From Mycobacterium ahvazicum (GTDB lineage: Bacteria; Actinomycetota; Actinomycetes; Mycobacteriales; Mycobacteriaceae), in NCBI RefSeq assembly GCF_900176255.2, contig NZ_FXEG02000003.1:558001-622000 (forward strand): a stretch of 64,000 nucleotides of DNA, given 5' to 3'. Position 1 is the stretch's first letter, and each line of letters opens with the position of its first letter. Below, one piece after another: positions 54,594 through 64,000 of this stretch. Below the pieces are notes generated by a model. It made no database searches and was not told where the DNA came from. It worked only from the letters and a program-made list of their open reading frames with translations. The translations under genes and the position numbers were made by a program.

Positions 54594-57188
54594 CTAAAGC
54601 ACGCAGATTTCGCCCGTCGTTCCGTCGACCTCGATCAGCGCGCCCGACGGCAATGAGGTGGTGGCGCCGTGAACATCGACCACACACGGAAACCCGAACT
54701 CGCGAGCCACTACGGCGGCATGCGACATCGGGCCGCCGAGTTCTGTCACGACGGCCGCGGCGTAGCAGAAAGCCGCCGTGTACCCGACGTCGGTAACCTC
54801 CGCGACCAAAATCTCACCGGGTTGCAGTTCGTCGATGGTTTCGGGCCGCACGATCCGCACCCGGCCGCGCACCCGTCCACCACACACACCGACACCGCGC
54901 AGGGTGTCTCCGCTGGAAAGAGCGGGGGCCGACGTGGTGGACGGCTCCCACCTCCCGCTGAATACCGTTGGCGGAGCGACGGTGACCAGACGGCGCCGCT
55001 CGGCCCGGCGGCGTGCCACCAGCTTTTTGACGTCGGGCGGCAGGGCGTCGAGTTCGTCGACCAGCAGGTAGAACACGTCGTCGGGGGCGTCGAAGACCCC
55101 GGCGTCGACCATCCTGCGCCCGTATTCGCGCAGCAGACCGCGCAGTACCCAGTTGGCGCGTACCACCTTGTCGCGACGGGCTTCGCGGTCGCGCAGTTGG
55201 CCTGCAGCCAGCACCGCTACCGGCTTGGCCCGCAACGGAATTCGCGGCTGGTGCGGCTTGGGCGCCGCAGGGGCGCTCATTGCCCTGGCCACCATCCGGA
55301 TCAGCAGCTCGGGGTCGTCGGCATAGCTCGTTGAAAGCATCTCGAGCTCCGCGGGACCGCGGTGACCGATCAACGCCAGCTCGGCCAGCACCGCGGCGTG
55401 GAATTGCGGCGCGTCGACGGCCAGCTTGTCGAGCCGCTCTCCCGGTTCGTCCAACAGCCGCACTACATTCGGATCGCATTGTGCCGCGAGAACCAACCGT
55501 TGCATCGCCGTTACCGAGCGAGCACTGACCAGTTCGGGCCCCGCAGCCGGGGAGGTGTCGCGACCGCACAAGCCGCGCAGCAATACGTTGAACGCGGCGC
55601 ACAGCATGAACGACGCCGAGGCCAGCACCCATCCGTGCACCACCTGGTCGCGCGCCAACCCGATCAGGCTCAGCAACCGGCGATCGTCGAGCTGGGTCAC
55701 ATCTTCGGTCAGCCGTTCCAGGCGGTCCACGTCGGCGATGAAGTCTTCGGTATCGCGGGATGCGCCGGCGCTCAGGCCGACGAGATTGACACCGAATACC
55801 CCGATGTTGCGGGCATTACGCAGTTGCCTTCGGCCCCGGCCGATTTCGGCGGGGCGCTGCTCACCGAAGACGGGTAGCGAGGCCATGCTGGGGCCGAAGA
55901 ACCCACTGTTGCTGACGATCATCGACGGCTTGGCGAACGGCACGGTTTCGGCCATGAAGTGCGCCGACGTAATCGCCCCGTACAACCGATGGGCGAACAC
56001 CGCGACGGTACGCATGGCGATTTCGCGCTGGACCATTCCGCCCGGCCGCAGCCGCTCGGCAATGATGGCACCGCCGGCGCGCAACCCGCGTACGGTCGCC
56101 GACGCCGAGGCGGGCGAAAACGGCCCTGGCAGCGCCTCGGACAAGTTGGTGGCCAGGAAGGTCGGAAACCGCGGGTCGATCGGGGTGTCGAACTCGCCGT
56201 TAACTCCTGCCGGCCCAGCCAATCTGGGGATCTCCCCGTCATCGGCCGCCGCATCGACGGCCGGCAGGTCCGCGACGTTGGCCAGCCGCCACGGCAGCGA
56301 CACGACCCGCTTGCCCAGCGCGATGCGGCCGCGCACCGCAACCGCGAAGTCCTCGATACATTCGTCGCAGTTCCACGCCGGCTGGAATCCCCACTGCTCG
56401 CGCAGCCGCGTGGTATCCATCAGCGGGGCGCCGCGCACCAGCTCCAGCTCGCCGCGTCGTCCCCAGGGCCGCAACGGCCCGCGCCGCCGTCGGATCGGGC
56501 GACCCAGCGCGGCGGCGATCTGACGGAACGTCTGCCCGCCCGCGGCGGCCAGATTGACTGGGCCGTTGGCAATGTCGGCGTCCGTTACCGCGCGAGTGAA
56601 CAGCCGCAGTGCGTCGTCGAGGTGGACGACCTGTATGCGGCGATCGTCAGATCCCTCGGGGAACACCGGCGACGCCAGCAGCCCGCGCACCCAGTTGTCG
56701 ACGTTGCGTCCGACGATCAGCGCCGAGCGGATCGCGACCCACTCGGCGTCCAACCCACCCAGCAGATCCTCGACGCGGGCCTGATGCACGCCGTCGGCCA
56801 GCACCGGAACCATCGGCTGCTGCTCGCCTTTCGGCGCGTCGGCCCTGCCGTAGACGTGCGCGGACGAGGCGAAAACAAGGCGCCGGGAACCGGTCTCGGC
56901 CATCGCTTCCAGGACGTTGACCGTGCCCCCGACGTTGACCTCATGGCCGATACGTTCGTCAGGTCCGGGGCATCGTGCCCAGGCGAGATGCACGATGACG
57001 TCCGCGCCCCCGATGCCGCGTTTGACCGCGCTCGCGTCCCGGATATCCGCCTCGATGAAATCGGCCGCGCTCGACCAGCTTTGGGGCCGGTGTCGCGCGA
57101 TCCCCACGACCTCGTGGCCCTGGCTGAGCAGTCGGGCGGACAGACCGCGGCCGAGGACACCGCCGGCCCCGGTGACCGCGACTCTCAC
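54594..57188 (-). CDS. Rv2047c homologue: epimerase and PEP-utilising domain fusion
   Basis: The 864-residue protein begins MRVAVTGAGGVLGRGLSARL, an extended-SDR/epimerase Rossmann domain (about residues 1-300). After a long central helical region it ends in a PEP-utilising enzyme mobile (swivelling His) domain with ELGGPMSHAAVVAREFG (about 825-841), the phosphorylatable-His loop. Size and position upstream of pks12 fit Rv2047c (854 residues). It may act with Pks12 in mycoketide metabolism, but the role is unproven. It lies 72 bases before the pks12 stop. Confidence 0.88.
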   Translation of the reverse strand: MRVAVTGAGGVLGRGLSARLLSQGHEVVGIARHRPQSWSSAADFIEADIRDASAVKRGIGGADVIVHLAWARCPGPDERIGHEVNVGGTVNVLEAMAETGSRRLVFASSAHVYGRADAPKGEQQPMVPVLADGVHQARVEDLLGGLDAEWVAIRSALIVGRNVDNWVRGLLASPVFPEGSDDRRIQVVHLDDALRLFTRAVTDADIANGPVNLAAAGGQTFRQIAAALGRPIRRRRGPLRPWGRRGELELVRGAPLMDTTRLREQWGFQPAWNCDECIEDFAVAVRGRIALGKRVVSLPWRLANVADLPAVDAAADDGEIPRLAGPAGVNGEFDTPIDPRFPTFLATNLSEALPGPFSPASASATVRGLRAGGAIIAERLRPGGMVQREIAMRTVAVFAHRLYGAITSAHFMAETVPFAKPSMIVSNSGFFGPSMASLPVFGEQRPAEIGRGRRQLRNARNIGVFGVNLVGLSAGASRDTEDFIADVDRLERLTEDVTQLDDRRLLSLIGLARDQVVHGWVLASASFMLCAAFNVLLRGLCGRDTSPAAGPELVSARSVTAMQRLVLAAQCDPNVVRLLDEPGERLDKLAVDAPQFHAAVLAELALIGHRGPAELEMLSTSYADDPELLIRMVARAMSAPAAPKPHQPRIPLRAKPVAVLAAGQLRDREARRDKVVRANWVLRGLLREYGRRMVDAGVFDAPDDVFYLLVDELDALPPDVKKLVARRRAERRRLVTVAPPTVFSGRWEPSTTSAPALSSGDTLRGVGVCGGRVRGRVRIVRPETIDELQPGEILVAEVTDVGYTAAFCYAAAVVTELGGPMSHAAVVAREFGFPCVVDVHGATTSLPSGALIEVDGTTGEICVL

Positions 57189-57260
57189 TGACTTCCCTTG
57201 CTCAAGCGCCGCTCCTCCTCATCGCTACGCTCTGCATCGTCGCCGGCGCGCCTTCGTCGG

Positions 57261-60200
57261 CTATTCGTCGTCGTCGCTCAACGCGGCATTGAGCAAGTCC
57301 TCGAGGTCCATGTCCGCGATGTCCTTTTCGGCACTCACCCCTGCAGCCGGCACCGGCACGGTTGCGTCTTCGGTTGCCAATGCCAGCAACAACTCCAGCA
57401 CGCCGGCCTGCCGCAGTCGCTTCACCGGAATCGAGCCCACCACACGCTGGATGTCGGCTTCCCCGGGCGCGGCCGACGGAGTACTTTGCTTTTCGGTTCC
57501 GATGAGCTCGGAGTGCATATAACCGGCCAGCGCCGCGCAGTTCGGGTAATCGAAGATCAGCGTGGGTGAAAGTGCCAGGCCGGTCGCGGACTTCAACCGG
57601 TTGCGCATTTCGACCGCGGTCAGCGAGTCAAAGCCGAGCTCCTGGAACGCGCGGTCCGGATCGATGGACTCGGGGCTGGAGCTCCCCAGCACCGTGGCGA
57701 TATTGGAGCGCACCAGATCCAGCAGCACGGCGTATTGCTCGTCTTCGGGTAGGCCTTCAAGGCGTTGCAGCAGAGCCGATTTCGACTTGGCAGCAGCCAG
57801 CGAATCGTCGACCTGGCGCCGGGTCGGCGCGTTGATCAGATCGACGAACATCGGCGGCAGCGTTCCGCCGTCGAACTTCACCCGCAGCGCGGCAAGGTCG
57901 ATGTGAGCCGGCAGCAGGAACGGCTCGTCGACGATCAGTGCGGTGTCCATCAACTCCAGCGCCTGATCGGAGGACATCGCGACGATGCCGTCCCGGCCGA
58001 ACCGGGCACGATCGGCGGCGCCCAGCGCACCGGTCATGGCGCTGGCCTGGTCCCACAGTCCCCACCCCAGCGATATCGCCGGCAACCCGGACCTTCGCCG
58101 GTGCAGCGCCAACCCGTCCAGGAACGAGTTGGCGGCCGCGTAGTTGGCCTGGCCGGACGCCCCCGCCAACCCGGCCATCGACGAAAACAGCACAAAGGCG
58201 GACACATCCAGGTCGCGGGTCAACTCGTGCAGATTCCAGGCGCCATCGACCTTGGCCCGCAACACCGCATCCACCCGGTCCGGGGTCAACGAGGAGATGA
58301 CTGCGTCGTCGAGCATCCCGGCCGCATGGATCACCCCGGACAGCGGTCGGGTCACCGGGATATCGGCGATCACCTTGGCCAGCGCCTCGCGATCGGCGAC
58401 ATCGCAGGCCACAACCTGCACCTGGGCCCCGGTTGCGCTGAGCTCGGTCATCAATTCCGCGGCGCCCGGCGCATCCAGACCACGCCGGCTCACCAACACG
58501 ACATTGCGGGCGCCGTGTCGCGACACCACATGACGGGCCAGTGCCGAGCCCGCCATCCCGGTTCCACCGGTGATCAGCACGGTGCCGGCACCCAGCCAGT
58601 TACCCGGTCCAACAGGCACAGTCATCACGACCTTGCCGACATGGCGGGCCTGGCTCAGGTACCGCAACGCCGCCGGAGCGCGTCGCACGTCAAACCTGGT
58701 GACCGGCAACGGCCGTAGCACGTCGTCGCCGAACAGTGCGGCCAGCTCGTCCAGCATCTGCTGGATGCGCTCGGGTCCCGCCTCGAAGAGATCGAACGCG
58801 CGGTAGCGCACACCCGGATGCTCGACGGCGACCTGATCCGGTCCACGGATGTCGGTCTTGCCCATCTCCAGCAAGATTCCGCCGGGGGCCACCAGCCGCA
58901 GTGAAGCGTCGACGAAATCGCCGGCCAGCGAATCCAGTACCACATCCATGCCGCGCCCCGCGGTGACCGCGCGGAACTTGTCCTCGAAGTCCAGGCTGCG
59001 CGAGTCGGAGATGTGGTCGTCGTCGAAGCCCATGGCCCGCAACGTGTCCCACTTACCGCGGCTGGCGGTCGCGAAGACCTCCAGGCCCAGGTGCCGGGCG
59101 AGCTGCACGGCGGCCATCCCGACACCGCCGGCAGCCGCATGCACCAGCACCCGCTGGCCGGGCCTGGCCGCGGCCAGATCCGTCAGGGCGTAATAGGCGG
59201 TCGCGAAAACCACCGTGGTGGTCGCGGCGGCGGTGTGCGACCAGCCGGCCGGCACCTTGGCCAGCAGTCGCTCGTCGGTAACGGCGATTGTTCCGGTTCC
59301 GTCGGGGAACAGGCCCATGACGCGGTCGCCGACAACGAAACGGCCTTCCCGCGAGGCGGTTTCCGGCCCCGTCTCCACGACGACGCCGGACGCCTCGATG
59401 CCCATGACCGCGTCCGGGTCCGGGTAGAGACCAAGCGCGATCATCACGTCGCGGAAGTTGGCCGCGATCGCCGACAGCGCGACCCGAACCTGTCCGGGAC
59501 CCAGCGCCGCGTCGGCGTCGGGGATCCGTTCCAGTCGCAGGTTCTCGAAGGTGCCGCGACTGGTCATCCCCAGCCGCCACGGGCCATCGCCCGGCGGCAC
59601 CAAGAGACTGCTGACCGCGCGGCTGCCATGCACGCGGGCGATGTAAACCTTTGCGCCACGCAGCAATACCTGCGGCTCACCGGCGGCCAGGACCGCGGCG
59701 ACCGCCTCGTCGTCGAGCGGACCGTCGGTGTCGACCAGTACGATCCGCCCGGGATGCTCGGTCTGCGCCGAGCGCACCAAGCCCCACACCGCGGCACCCG
59801 CCAGATCGGTGATGTCCTCCCCCGGCAACGTCATCGCACCCCGGGTCGACACCACCAGCGTGCCTGCGCCCTCACGAGCCAACCACGACTGCAGCACCGG
59901 CAGCACCGCGCGGGTGGCGGCGTACACCCCGGCCAGAATGTCGTCGGCGACCGGCGTCGACTCGAACACCACCGCGTGCCGCTGTCCCTCGACGGCCTCG
60001 GATTCCGTTGCGCCCCAGGCGGACACCGCGACCGGTTGTACCGAGGATGACGGCTGCACGATCCAGTCGAGTTCGAAGAGCCGGTCCGGACCCGAGTTCG
60101 AGACCGCGGCCAGCAACTGCTGATCGGTGACGGGCCGGGCGACCATCGACGCCACCGAAAGCACCGGCAGCCCAAGGCCATCCGCCAGCTCGATGGACAC

Positions 60201-63200
60201 AGCTGAATCTCCCACCGGCACGATCCGCGCCCGGACCGCCGCCGCGCCCGCGGCATGCAACGAGACCTGCTGCCAGGAGAACGGCACCAGCATCGAACCT
60301 TCGGCAAGCTCGTCGGCATCGGAAGCCAGGATCACCGCGTGCAGCGCGGCGTCGAGCATCACCGGGTGAACCCCGAACCCGGCCACCGACACCCCGGCGT
60401 CCGCGGGCAGCGTCACTTCGGCGAACACTTCGTCGCCGCGACGCCACATCGAGCTCAGGCCGCGGAACGCGGGCCCGTATCCGTAGCCGCGTTCGGCCAG
60501 CCGCCCATAACCGTCGCCGATGTCGACGGCAACCGCACCGACCGGCGGCCAGGCCGACAGGTCTGCGCTCGGTTCGGCCGAGCCCATGCGCAGCATCCCC
60601 TCGGCATGCAACGCCCAGTCGGAACCGGCCTCGCCGCGGGAGAATACCGACACCGCGCGAACGCCCTCGACGGCACCGCCGACCACCACCTGGACCGCGA
60701 CCGACCCGCCGGCCGGCAACACCAGGGGCGCCGCGAGATTCAATTCGTCAACGGTTCCACAGCCCACCTCGTCACCGGCGCGGATCGCCAGCTCGACGAA
60801 TCCGGCTCCGGGGAACAGGACGACCCCACCGACGGCGTGGTCGTTCAACCAGGTCTGCACGCTCGGCGATAGCCGGCCCGTCAGCACCACCCCGCCCGAG
60901 GCCGGCAGCTCGACCACCGCCCCCAGCAATGGATGTTCGCCGGCCGCCAGCCCCAGGCCCGCCGCGTCGGCCGGGGCACGGTCGCCGGCCAGCCAAAAGC
61001 GCCGTCGCTCAAAGGTATAGGTGGGAAGCTCGACGAATTCAGCCCGGCCAATGGCGGCGCGCCAGTCCACCTCCATGCCCGCGACGTACCCCTGCGCGAT
61101 CGCCGTGGTCAGGGTTTCCGGCTCCGAACGGTCCTTGCGCAGTGCGGACATCGTGATGATCGGGGCATCGGGAAGCGATTCTTCGATGGAAACCGTCAGG
61201 CCGCCGCTGGGCCCGACTTCGAGGAAACGGGTTGCACCCGCTGTGTTGACGAACCGGATGCTGTCGGCGAATCGCACCGCCTCGCGCACGTGCCGCTTCC
61301 AATACGCCGCCGTGGCGAAGTCGTCACCGGCCAGCTGGCCGGTCACATTCGACATGATCGGGATGGTGGGCTTGCCGATGGCGAGTCCGGCCGCGACCGT
61401 ACCGAATTCGTCGATCATCGGATCCATCAACGGCGAGTGGAACGCGTGCGAAACCGTCAGCTTGTGCACGCGGCGGCCGTCGGCACGAAGCCGCTCGGCG
61501 ATCGCGGTGACCCCGTCTTCGGCACCCGAAATCACCACGGAGCCCGGCGCATTGACTGCCGCGATGCCGGTATCGGCCGTCAGCAACGGGCGCACCTCTT
61601 CTTCGCCGGCCTGCACGGCCACCATCGCCCCGCCCGCCGGTAGCGCTTGCATGAAGCGACCCCGGGCGGCCACCAGCACCGCGGCGTTCTCCAAGGACAG
61701 CACCCCGGCCACGTGCGCGGCGGCCACCTCGCCGATCGAGTGACCCATCACGAAGTCGGGTCGCACACCCCAGGATTCGAGCAGCCGGAACAGGGCGACT
61801 TCCACCGCGAACAAGGCGGGCTGGGCGAATTCGGTAGTGTTCAGCAGCGCCTCGTCGCGACCCCACATGACGTCGCGCAGGGGGCGCAGCAGGTGCCGGT
61901 CGAGTTCGGCGACCACACTGTTGAACGCCTCGGCGAACACCGGATATCCGGCGTGCAGGCCCATGCCCATGCCCCGAATCTGGGCGCCCTGGCCCGGGAA
62001 CACGAAGACGGTCTTGCCCGTCGTTGCGCTGCCGCGGATCACCGAAGCGGCCTCGCCGGTGGCCAATTCGTCCAGGCCGGTCAGCAACTGCGCGCGATCG
62101 GCACCGGCGATGACGGCACGATGTTCGAAGTTCGTCCGGCCCGCCAGCGACCACGCCACGTCGGCGGACTCGAGGTCACGGTGGCCGCGCAGGTAGGCGG
62201 CCAGCCGTGACGCGTGAGAGCCCAACGCCGACAATGACTTTGCCGACACCACCCACGGCAGCACCGGTCCCACTGCGCGCTCGACGATGTCGTCGACGTC
62301 GGTGGGGGCAGCCTCGATGATCACGTGGGCGTTGGTGCCGCTGATGCCGAACGACGACACACCCGCCCGGTGCGTGCGCCCCACGGCGGGCCACGGCCGC
62401 GCTTCGGTCAGCAACGACACCGCGCCCGCCGACCAATCCACATGCGGGCTGGGCTGATCCACGTGCAAGGTCGCCGGCAGCAGCTCGTGGCGCATCGCGA
62501 GCACCATCTTGATCACACCGGCCACACCCGCGGCGGCCTGAGTGTGACCCATGTTCGACTTGATCGAGCCCAGGAGCAGCGGCTCGGTGCGGTGCTGGCC
62601 ATAGGTCGCCAACAATGCCTGGGCCTCAATGGGATCGCCCAAGGTGGTGCCGGTGCCGTGGCCTTCCACCACATCGACGTCGGCCGTCGACAGGCCGGCG
62701 CTGGCCAACGCGGCGCGCACCACGCGTTGCTGCGACGGGCCGTTGGGGGCGGTCAAACCGTTGGAGGCCCCGTCCTGATTGATGGCCGAGCCGCGGACCA
62801 CCGCCAGCACCGGATGACCCAGCCGCCGAGCGTCCGACAACCGCTCGACGACGAGCATGCCGCCGCCTTCGGAGAATCCGGTGCCGTCGGCGGCCCCCGC
62901 GTACGCCTTGCAACGACCGTCGACGGACAGCCCACGCATCCGGCTGAACTCCACGAAGATGTCGGGGGTGGCGTTGACCGTGACACCACCTGCCAGGGCC
63001 AGGTCGCACTCGCCGGAGCGCAGCGACTGTGCGGCCATGTGCAACGCGACCAACGACGACGAGCATGCGGTGTCCACCGACACCGCGGGGCCTTCCAGGC
63101 CCAGCACGTAGGACACTCGGCCCGACGCGACGCTCGAGGACTGACCGGTCAGCCGGAAGCCCTCCGCGGTCGGTGCGGCGCCAATGCCGTACCCCTGGGT

Positions 63201-64000
63201 GTAAACGCCGGCAAACATGCCCGTCGCGCTGCCCCGCAACGCACCGGGCTCAATCCCGGCCCGTTCCAAGGCTTCCCACGAAAGTTCGAGAAACATCCGT
63301 TGTTGCGGGTCCATTGCGAGTGCCTCAGTCGGGGTGATGCCGAAGAAGGCGGGATCGAAGTCGCCGACCCCGTCGACGAAACCGCCGGTGCGGGTGTAGC
63401 AGGTGCCCGGAACATCGGGGTCCGGGTTGTACACACCGGCGATATCCCAGCCGCGATCGCTCGGGAATTCGGTGAGGACATCGCGGCCCTCGGTCAGCAT
63501 CTCCCACAGGTCCTCGGGAGAACTCACCCCACCCGGGTAGCGGCATGACATGCCCACGATCACGATCGGGTCGTCGCCGGTGACCGCCACGGCCGGGGTA
63601 TGGGCGATTTCTTGCGGAACTCCGGCGAGCTCCTTGCGGATGTAACCGGCCAGCCCGTTCGGCGTCGGGTAATCGAAGATCAGAGTGGGCGAAAGCGCCA
63701 GTCCGGTAGCGGTTTTCAGCCGGTTGCGCATTTCGACCGCGGTCAGCGAGTCGAAGCCCAGATCCTGGAAGGCCTTATCGGGGTCGATCGCCTCGACGGT
63801 CGTATTGCCCAGCACGGTCGCTATGTGCGAGCGGACCAGATCCAACAGCACCGCGTGCTGTTCGGGCTCGGAGAGCCCGTGCAGCCGGTGCGCCAGAGCC
63901 GATTTCGACTTCGCGGCGGCCAGCGAGTCGTCGACCTGGCGCCTGACCGGCGCGTTGAGCAGGTCGGCGAACATTGGCGGTACGGCGGCCGCATGCGCGC
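57261..64000 (-). CDS. pks12: Pks12 polyketide synthase, C-terminal module (partial)
   Basis: The frame is open past the right edge; about 2,245 codons are visible. Domains in order are an ACP (Ser near residue 75 from the first Met), KS (active Cys near 304, DTACSSS), AT (GHSIGE near 746, HAFH near 843, which points to malonyl-CoA), DH ([11 protein letters not shown] near 1045), ER ([14 protein letters not shown] near 1612), KR ([13 protein letters not shown] near 1800) and a final ACP (GFDSLT near 2114). This is the full reducing module 2 of Pks12, which in M. tuberculosis makes mannosyl-phosphomycoketide, alternating methylmalonyl and malonyl units. The domain edges are estimates. Confidence 0.95.
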   Translation of the reverse strand, partial: AHAAAVPPMFADLLNAPVRRQVDDSLAAAKSKSALAHRLHGLSEPEQHAVLLDLVRSHIATVLGNTTVEAIDPDKAFQDLGFDSLTAVEMRNRLKTATGLALSPTLIFDYPTPNGLAGYIRKELAGVPQEIAHTPAVAVTGDDPIVIVGMSCRYPGGVSSPEDLWEMLTEGRDVLTEFPSDRGWDIAGVYNPDPDVPGTCYTRTGGFVDGVGDFDPAFFGITPTEALAMDPQQRMFLELSWEALERAGIEPGALRGSATGMFAGVYTQGYGIGAAPTAEGFRLTGQSSSVASGRVSYVLGLEGPAVSVDTACSSSLVALHMAAQSLRSGECDLALAGGVTVNATPDIFVEFSRMRGLSVDGRCKAYAGAADGTGFSEGGGMLVVERLSDARRLGHPVLAVVRGSAINQDGASNGLTAPNGPSQQRVVRAALASAGLSTADVDVVEGHGTGTTLGDPIEAQALLATYGQHRTEPLLLGSIKSNMGHTQAAAGVAGVIKMVLAMRHELLPATLHVDQPSPHVDWSAGAVSLLTEARPWPAVGRTHRAGVSSFGISGTNAHVIIEAAPTDVDDIVERAVGPVLPWVVSAKSLSALGSHASRLAAYLRGHRDLESADVAWSLAGRTNFEHRAVIAGADRAQLLTGLDELATGEAASVIRGSATTGKTVFVFPGQGAQIRGMGMGLHAGYPVFAEAFNSVVAELDRHLLRPLRDVMWGRDEALLNTTEFAQPALFAVEVALFRLLESWGVRPDFVMGHSIGEVAAAHVAGVLSLENAAVLVAARGRFMQALPAGGAMVAVQAGEEEVRPLLTADTGIAAVNAPGSVVISGAEDGVTAIAERLRADGRRVHKLTVSHAFHSPLMDPMIDEFGTVAAGLAIGKPTIPIMSNVTGQLAGDDFATAAYWKRHVREAVRFADSIRFVNTAGATRFLEVGPSGGLTVSIEESLPDAPIITMSALRKDRSEPETLTTAIAQGYVAGMEVDWRAAIGRAEFVELPTYTFERRRFWLAGDRAPADAAGLGLAAGEHPLLGAVVELPASGGVVLTGRLSPSVQTWLNDHAVGGVVLFPGAGFVELAIRAGDEVGCGTVDELNLAAPLVLPAGGSVAVQVVVGGAVEGVRAVSVFSRGEAGSDWALHAEGMLRMGSAEPSADLSAWPPVGAVAVDIGDGYGRLAERGYGYGPAFRGLSSMWRRGDEVFAEVTLPADAGVSVAGFGVHPVMLDAALHAVILASDADELAEGSMLVPFSWQQVSLHAAGAAAVRARIVPVGDSAVSIELADGLGLPVLSVASMVARPVTDQQLLAAVSNSGPDRLFELDWIVQPSSSVQPVAVSAWGATESEAVEGQRHAVVFESTPVADDILAGVYAATRAVLPVLQSWLAREGAGTLVVSTRGAMTLPGEDITDLAGAAVWGLVRSAQTEHPGRIVLVDTDGPLDDEAVAAVLAAGEPQVLLRGAKVYIARVHGSRAVSSLLVPPGDGPWRLGMTSRGTFENLRLERIPDADAALGPGQVRVALSAIAANFRDVMIALGLYPDPDAVMGIEASGVVVETGPETASREGRFVVGDRVMGLFPDGTGTIAVTDERLLAKVPAGWSHTAAATTTVVFATAYYALTDLAAARPGQRVLVHAAAGGVGMAAVQLARHLGLEVFATASRGKWDTLRAMGFDDDHISDSRSLDFEDKFRAVTAGRGMDVVLDSLAGDFVDASLRLVAPGGILLEMGKTDIRGPDQVAVEHPGVRYRAFDLFEAGPERIQQMLDELAALFGDDVLRPLPVTRFDVRRAPAALRYLSQARHVGKVVMTVPVGPGNWLGAGTVLITGGTGMAGSALARHVVSRHGARNVVLVSRRGLDAPGAAELMTELSATGAQVQVVACDVADREALAKVIADIPVTRPLSGVIHAAGMLDDAVISSLTPDRVDAVLRAKVDGAWNLHELTRDLDVSAFVLFSSMAGLAGASGQANYAAANSFLDGLALHRRRSGLPAISLGWGLWDQASAMTGALGAADRARFGRDGIVAMSSDQALELMDTALIVDEPFLLPAHIDLAALRVKFDGGTLPPMFVDLINAPTRRQVDDSLAAAKSKSALLQRLEGLPEDEQYAVLLDLVRSNIATVLGSSSPESIDPDRAFQELGFDSLTAVEMRNRLKSATGLALSPTLIFDYPNCAALAGYMHSELIGTEKQSTPSAAPGEADIQRVVGSIPVKRLRQAGVLELLLALATEDATVPVPAAGVSAEKDIADMDLEDLLNAALSDDDE
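57540..57900 (-). repeat. pks12: Second copy of the ACP-linker repeat of Pks12
   Basis: The segment encoding the last ACP and its upstream linker ([17 protein letters not shown] to SPTLIFDYP) repeats the segment at 63660-63974 that ends module 1. Both have [16 protein letters not shown] at the phosphopantetheine Ser and are nearly identical, as expected for duplicated modules. The pair is a candidate for recombination or assembly collapse. Confidence 0.75.

Noticed and set aside
55959..57191. Plus-strand open frame opposite the Rv2047c homologue
   Set aside because: It lacks family motifs and lies entirely over a supported gene.

Overview
The window is about 64 kb of GC-rich DNA from a mycobacterium, most likely a slow-growing non-tuberculous species. 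The evidence is a complete Mce lipid-transport operon, a recognisable pncA, and the end of pks12 preceded on the same chromosome arm by relatives of lipT, lppI and Rv2047c. The right half (about 35.6-64 kb) keeps the gene order of M. tuberculosis Rv2037c-Rv2048c: patatin, four ABC transporter genes, SnoaL protein, pncA, lipT, lppI, Rv2047c, pks12. Extra blocks are inserted into it: an ECF sigma factor with DoxX and lipoprotein genes; a DoxX/gluconokinase/fused-phosphotransferase block; and an SDR/P450/TetR/oxidoreductase block. No insertion sequences, tRNA or rRNA genes, or CRISPR arrays were seen.

Layout. 0-8.2 kb holds a partial epimerase, a phosphotransferase paired with a DUF7064/7065-like protein, TetR regulators, a second phosphotransferase, an aldo/keto reductase and an Acg-type nitroreductase-like protein. 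8.4-18.5 kb is a TetR-linked mce operon (yrbEA, yrbEB, mceA-F) in which mceC carries an apparent one-base frameshift. 18.7-20.7 kb has a protein made of three Phd/YefM-like antitoxin units and a membrane acyltransferase. 20.7-25.1 kb is a TetR-controlled aromatic ring-cleavage operon (extradiol dioxygenase, FAH-family hydrolase, FAD hydroxylase). 25.1-30 kb on the minus strand has a tandem universal stress protein and a tight operon of OsmC, cyanase, an acyl-CoA-dehydrogenase-like flavoprotein, an ECF sigma factor, a zinc anti-sigma factor and an FNT channel. 30.1-34.3 kb is an EfeUOB iron-uptake operon behind an IdeR/DtxR-like box. 34.4-42.4 kb has DUF3097, DUF3349, a patatin, a sugar-type ABC importer and an ECF41-like sigma factor facing a DoxX protein. 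42.3-50.4 kb contains a Ser-rich lipoprotein, a SnoaL protein, pncA, a DoxX protein with a repetitive basic tail, gluconokinase, the phosphotransferase-DUF fusion, lipT and lppI. 50.5-57.2 kb has the SDR-P450 pair, a TetR gene, a DapB-like oxidoreductase and the Rv2047c homologue. From 57.3 kb to the end runs the C-terminal module of Pks12.

Several groups appear to work together. YrbEA/B and MceA-F form one envelope lipid importer. The three catabolic genes at 21.5-25.1 kb form a hydroxylation/ring-cleavage/hydrolysis route. EfeU, EfeO and EfeB form a ferrous or ferric iron importer. The OsmC-to-FNT operon looks like a sigma-controlled cyanate or small-anion stress module. Candidate operators sit at sensible positions: TetR-type palindromes in the mce, dioxygenase, phosphotransferase and P450 promoters, and DosR-like boxes upstream of the stress protein and the Acg-like gene. 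All functional statements come from reading motifs and from remembered family knowledge; no database search was run.
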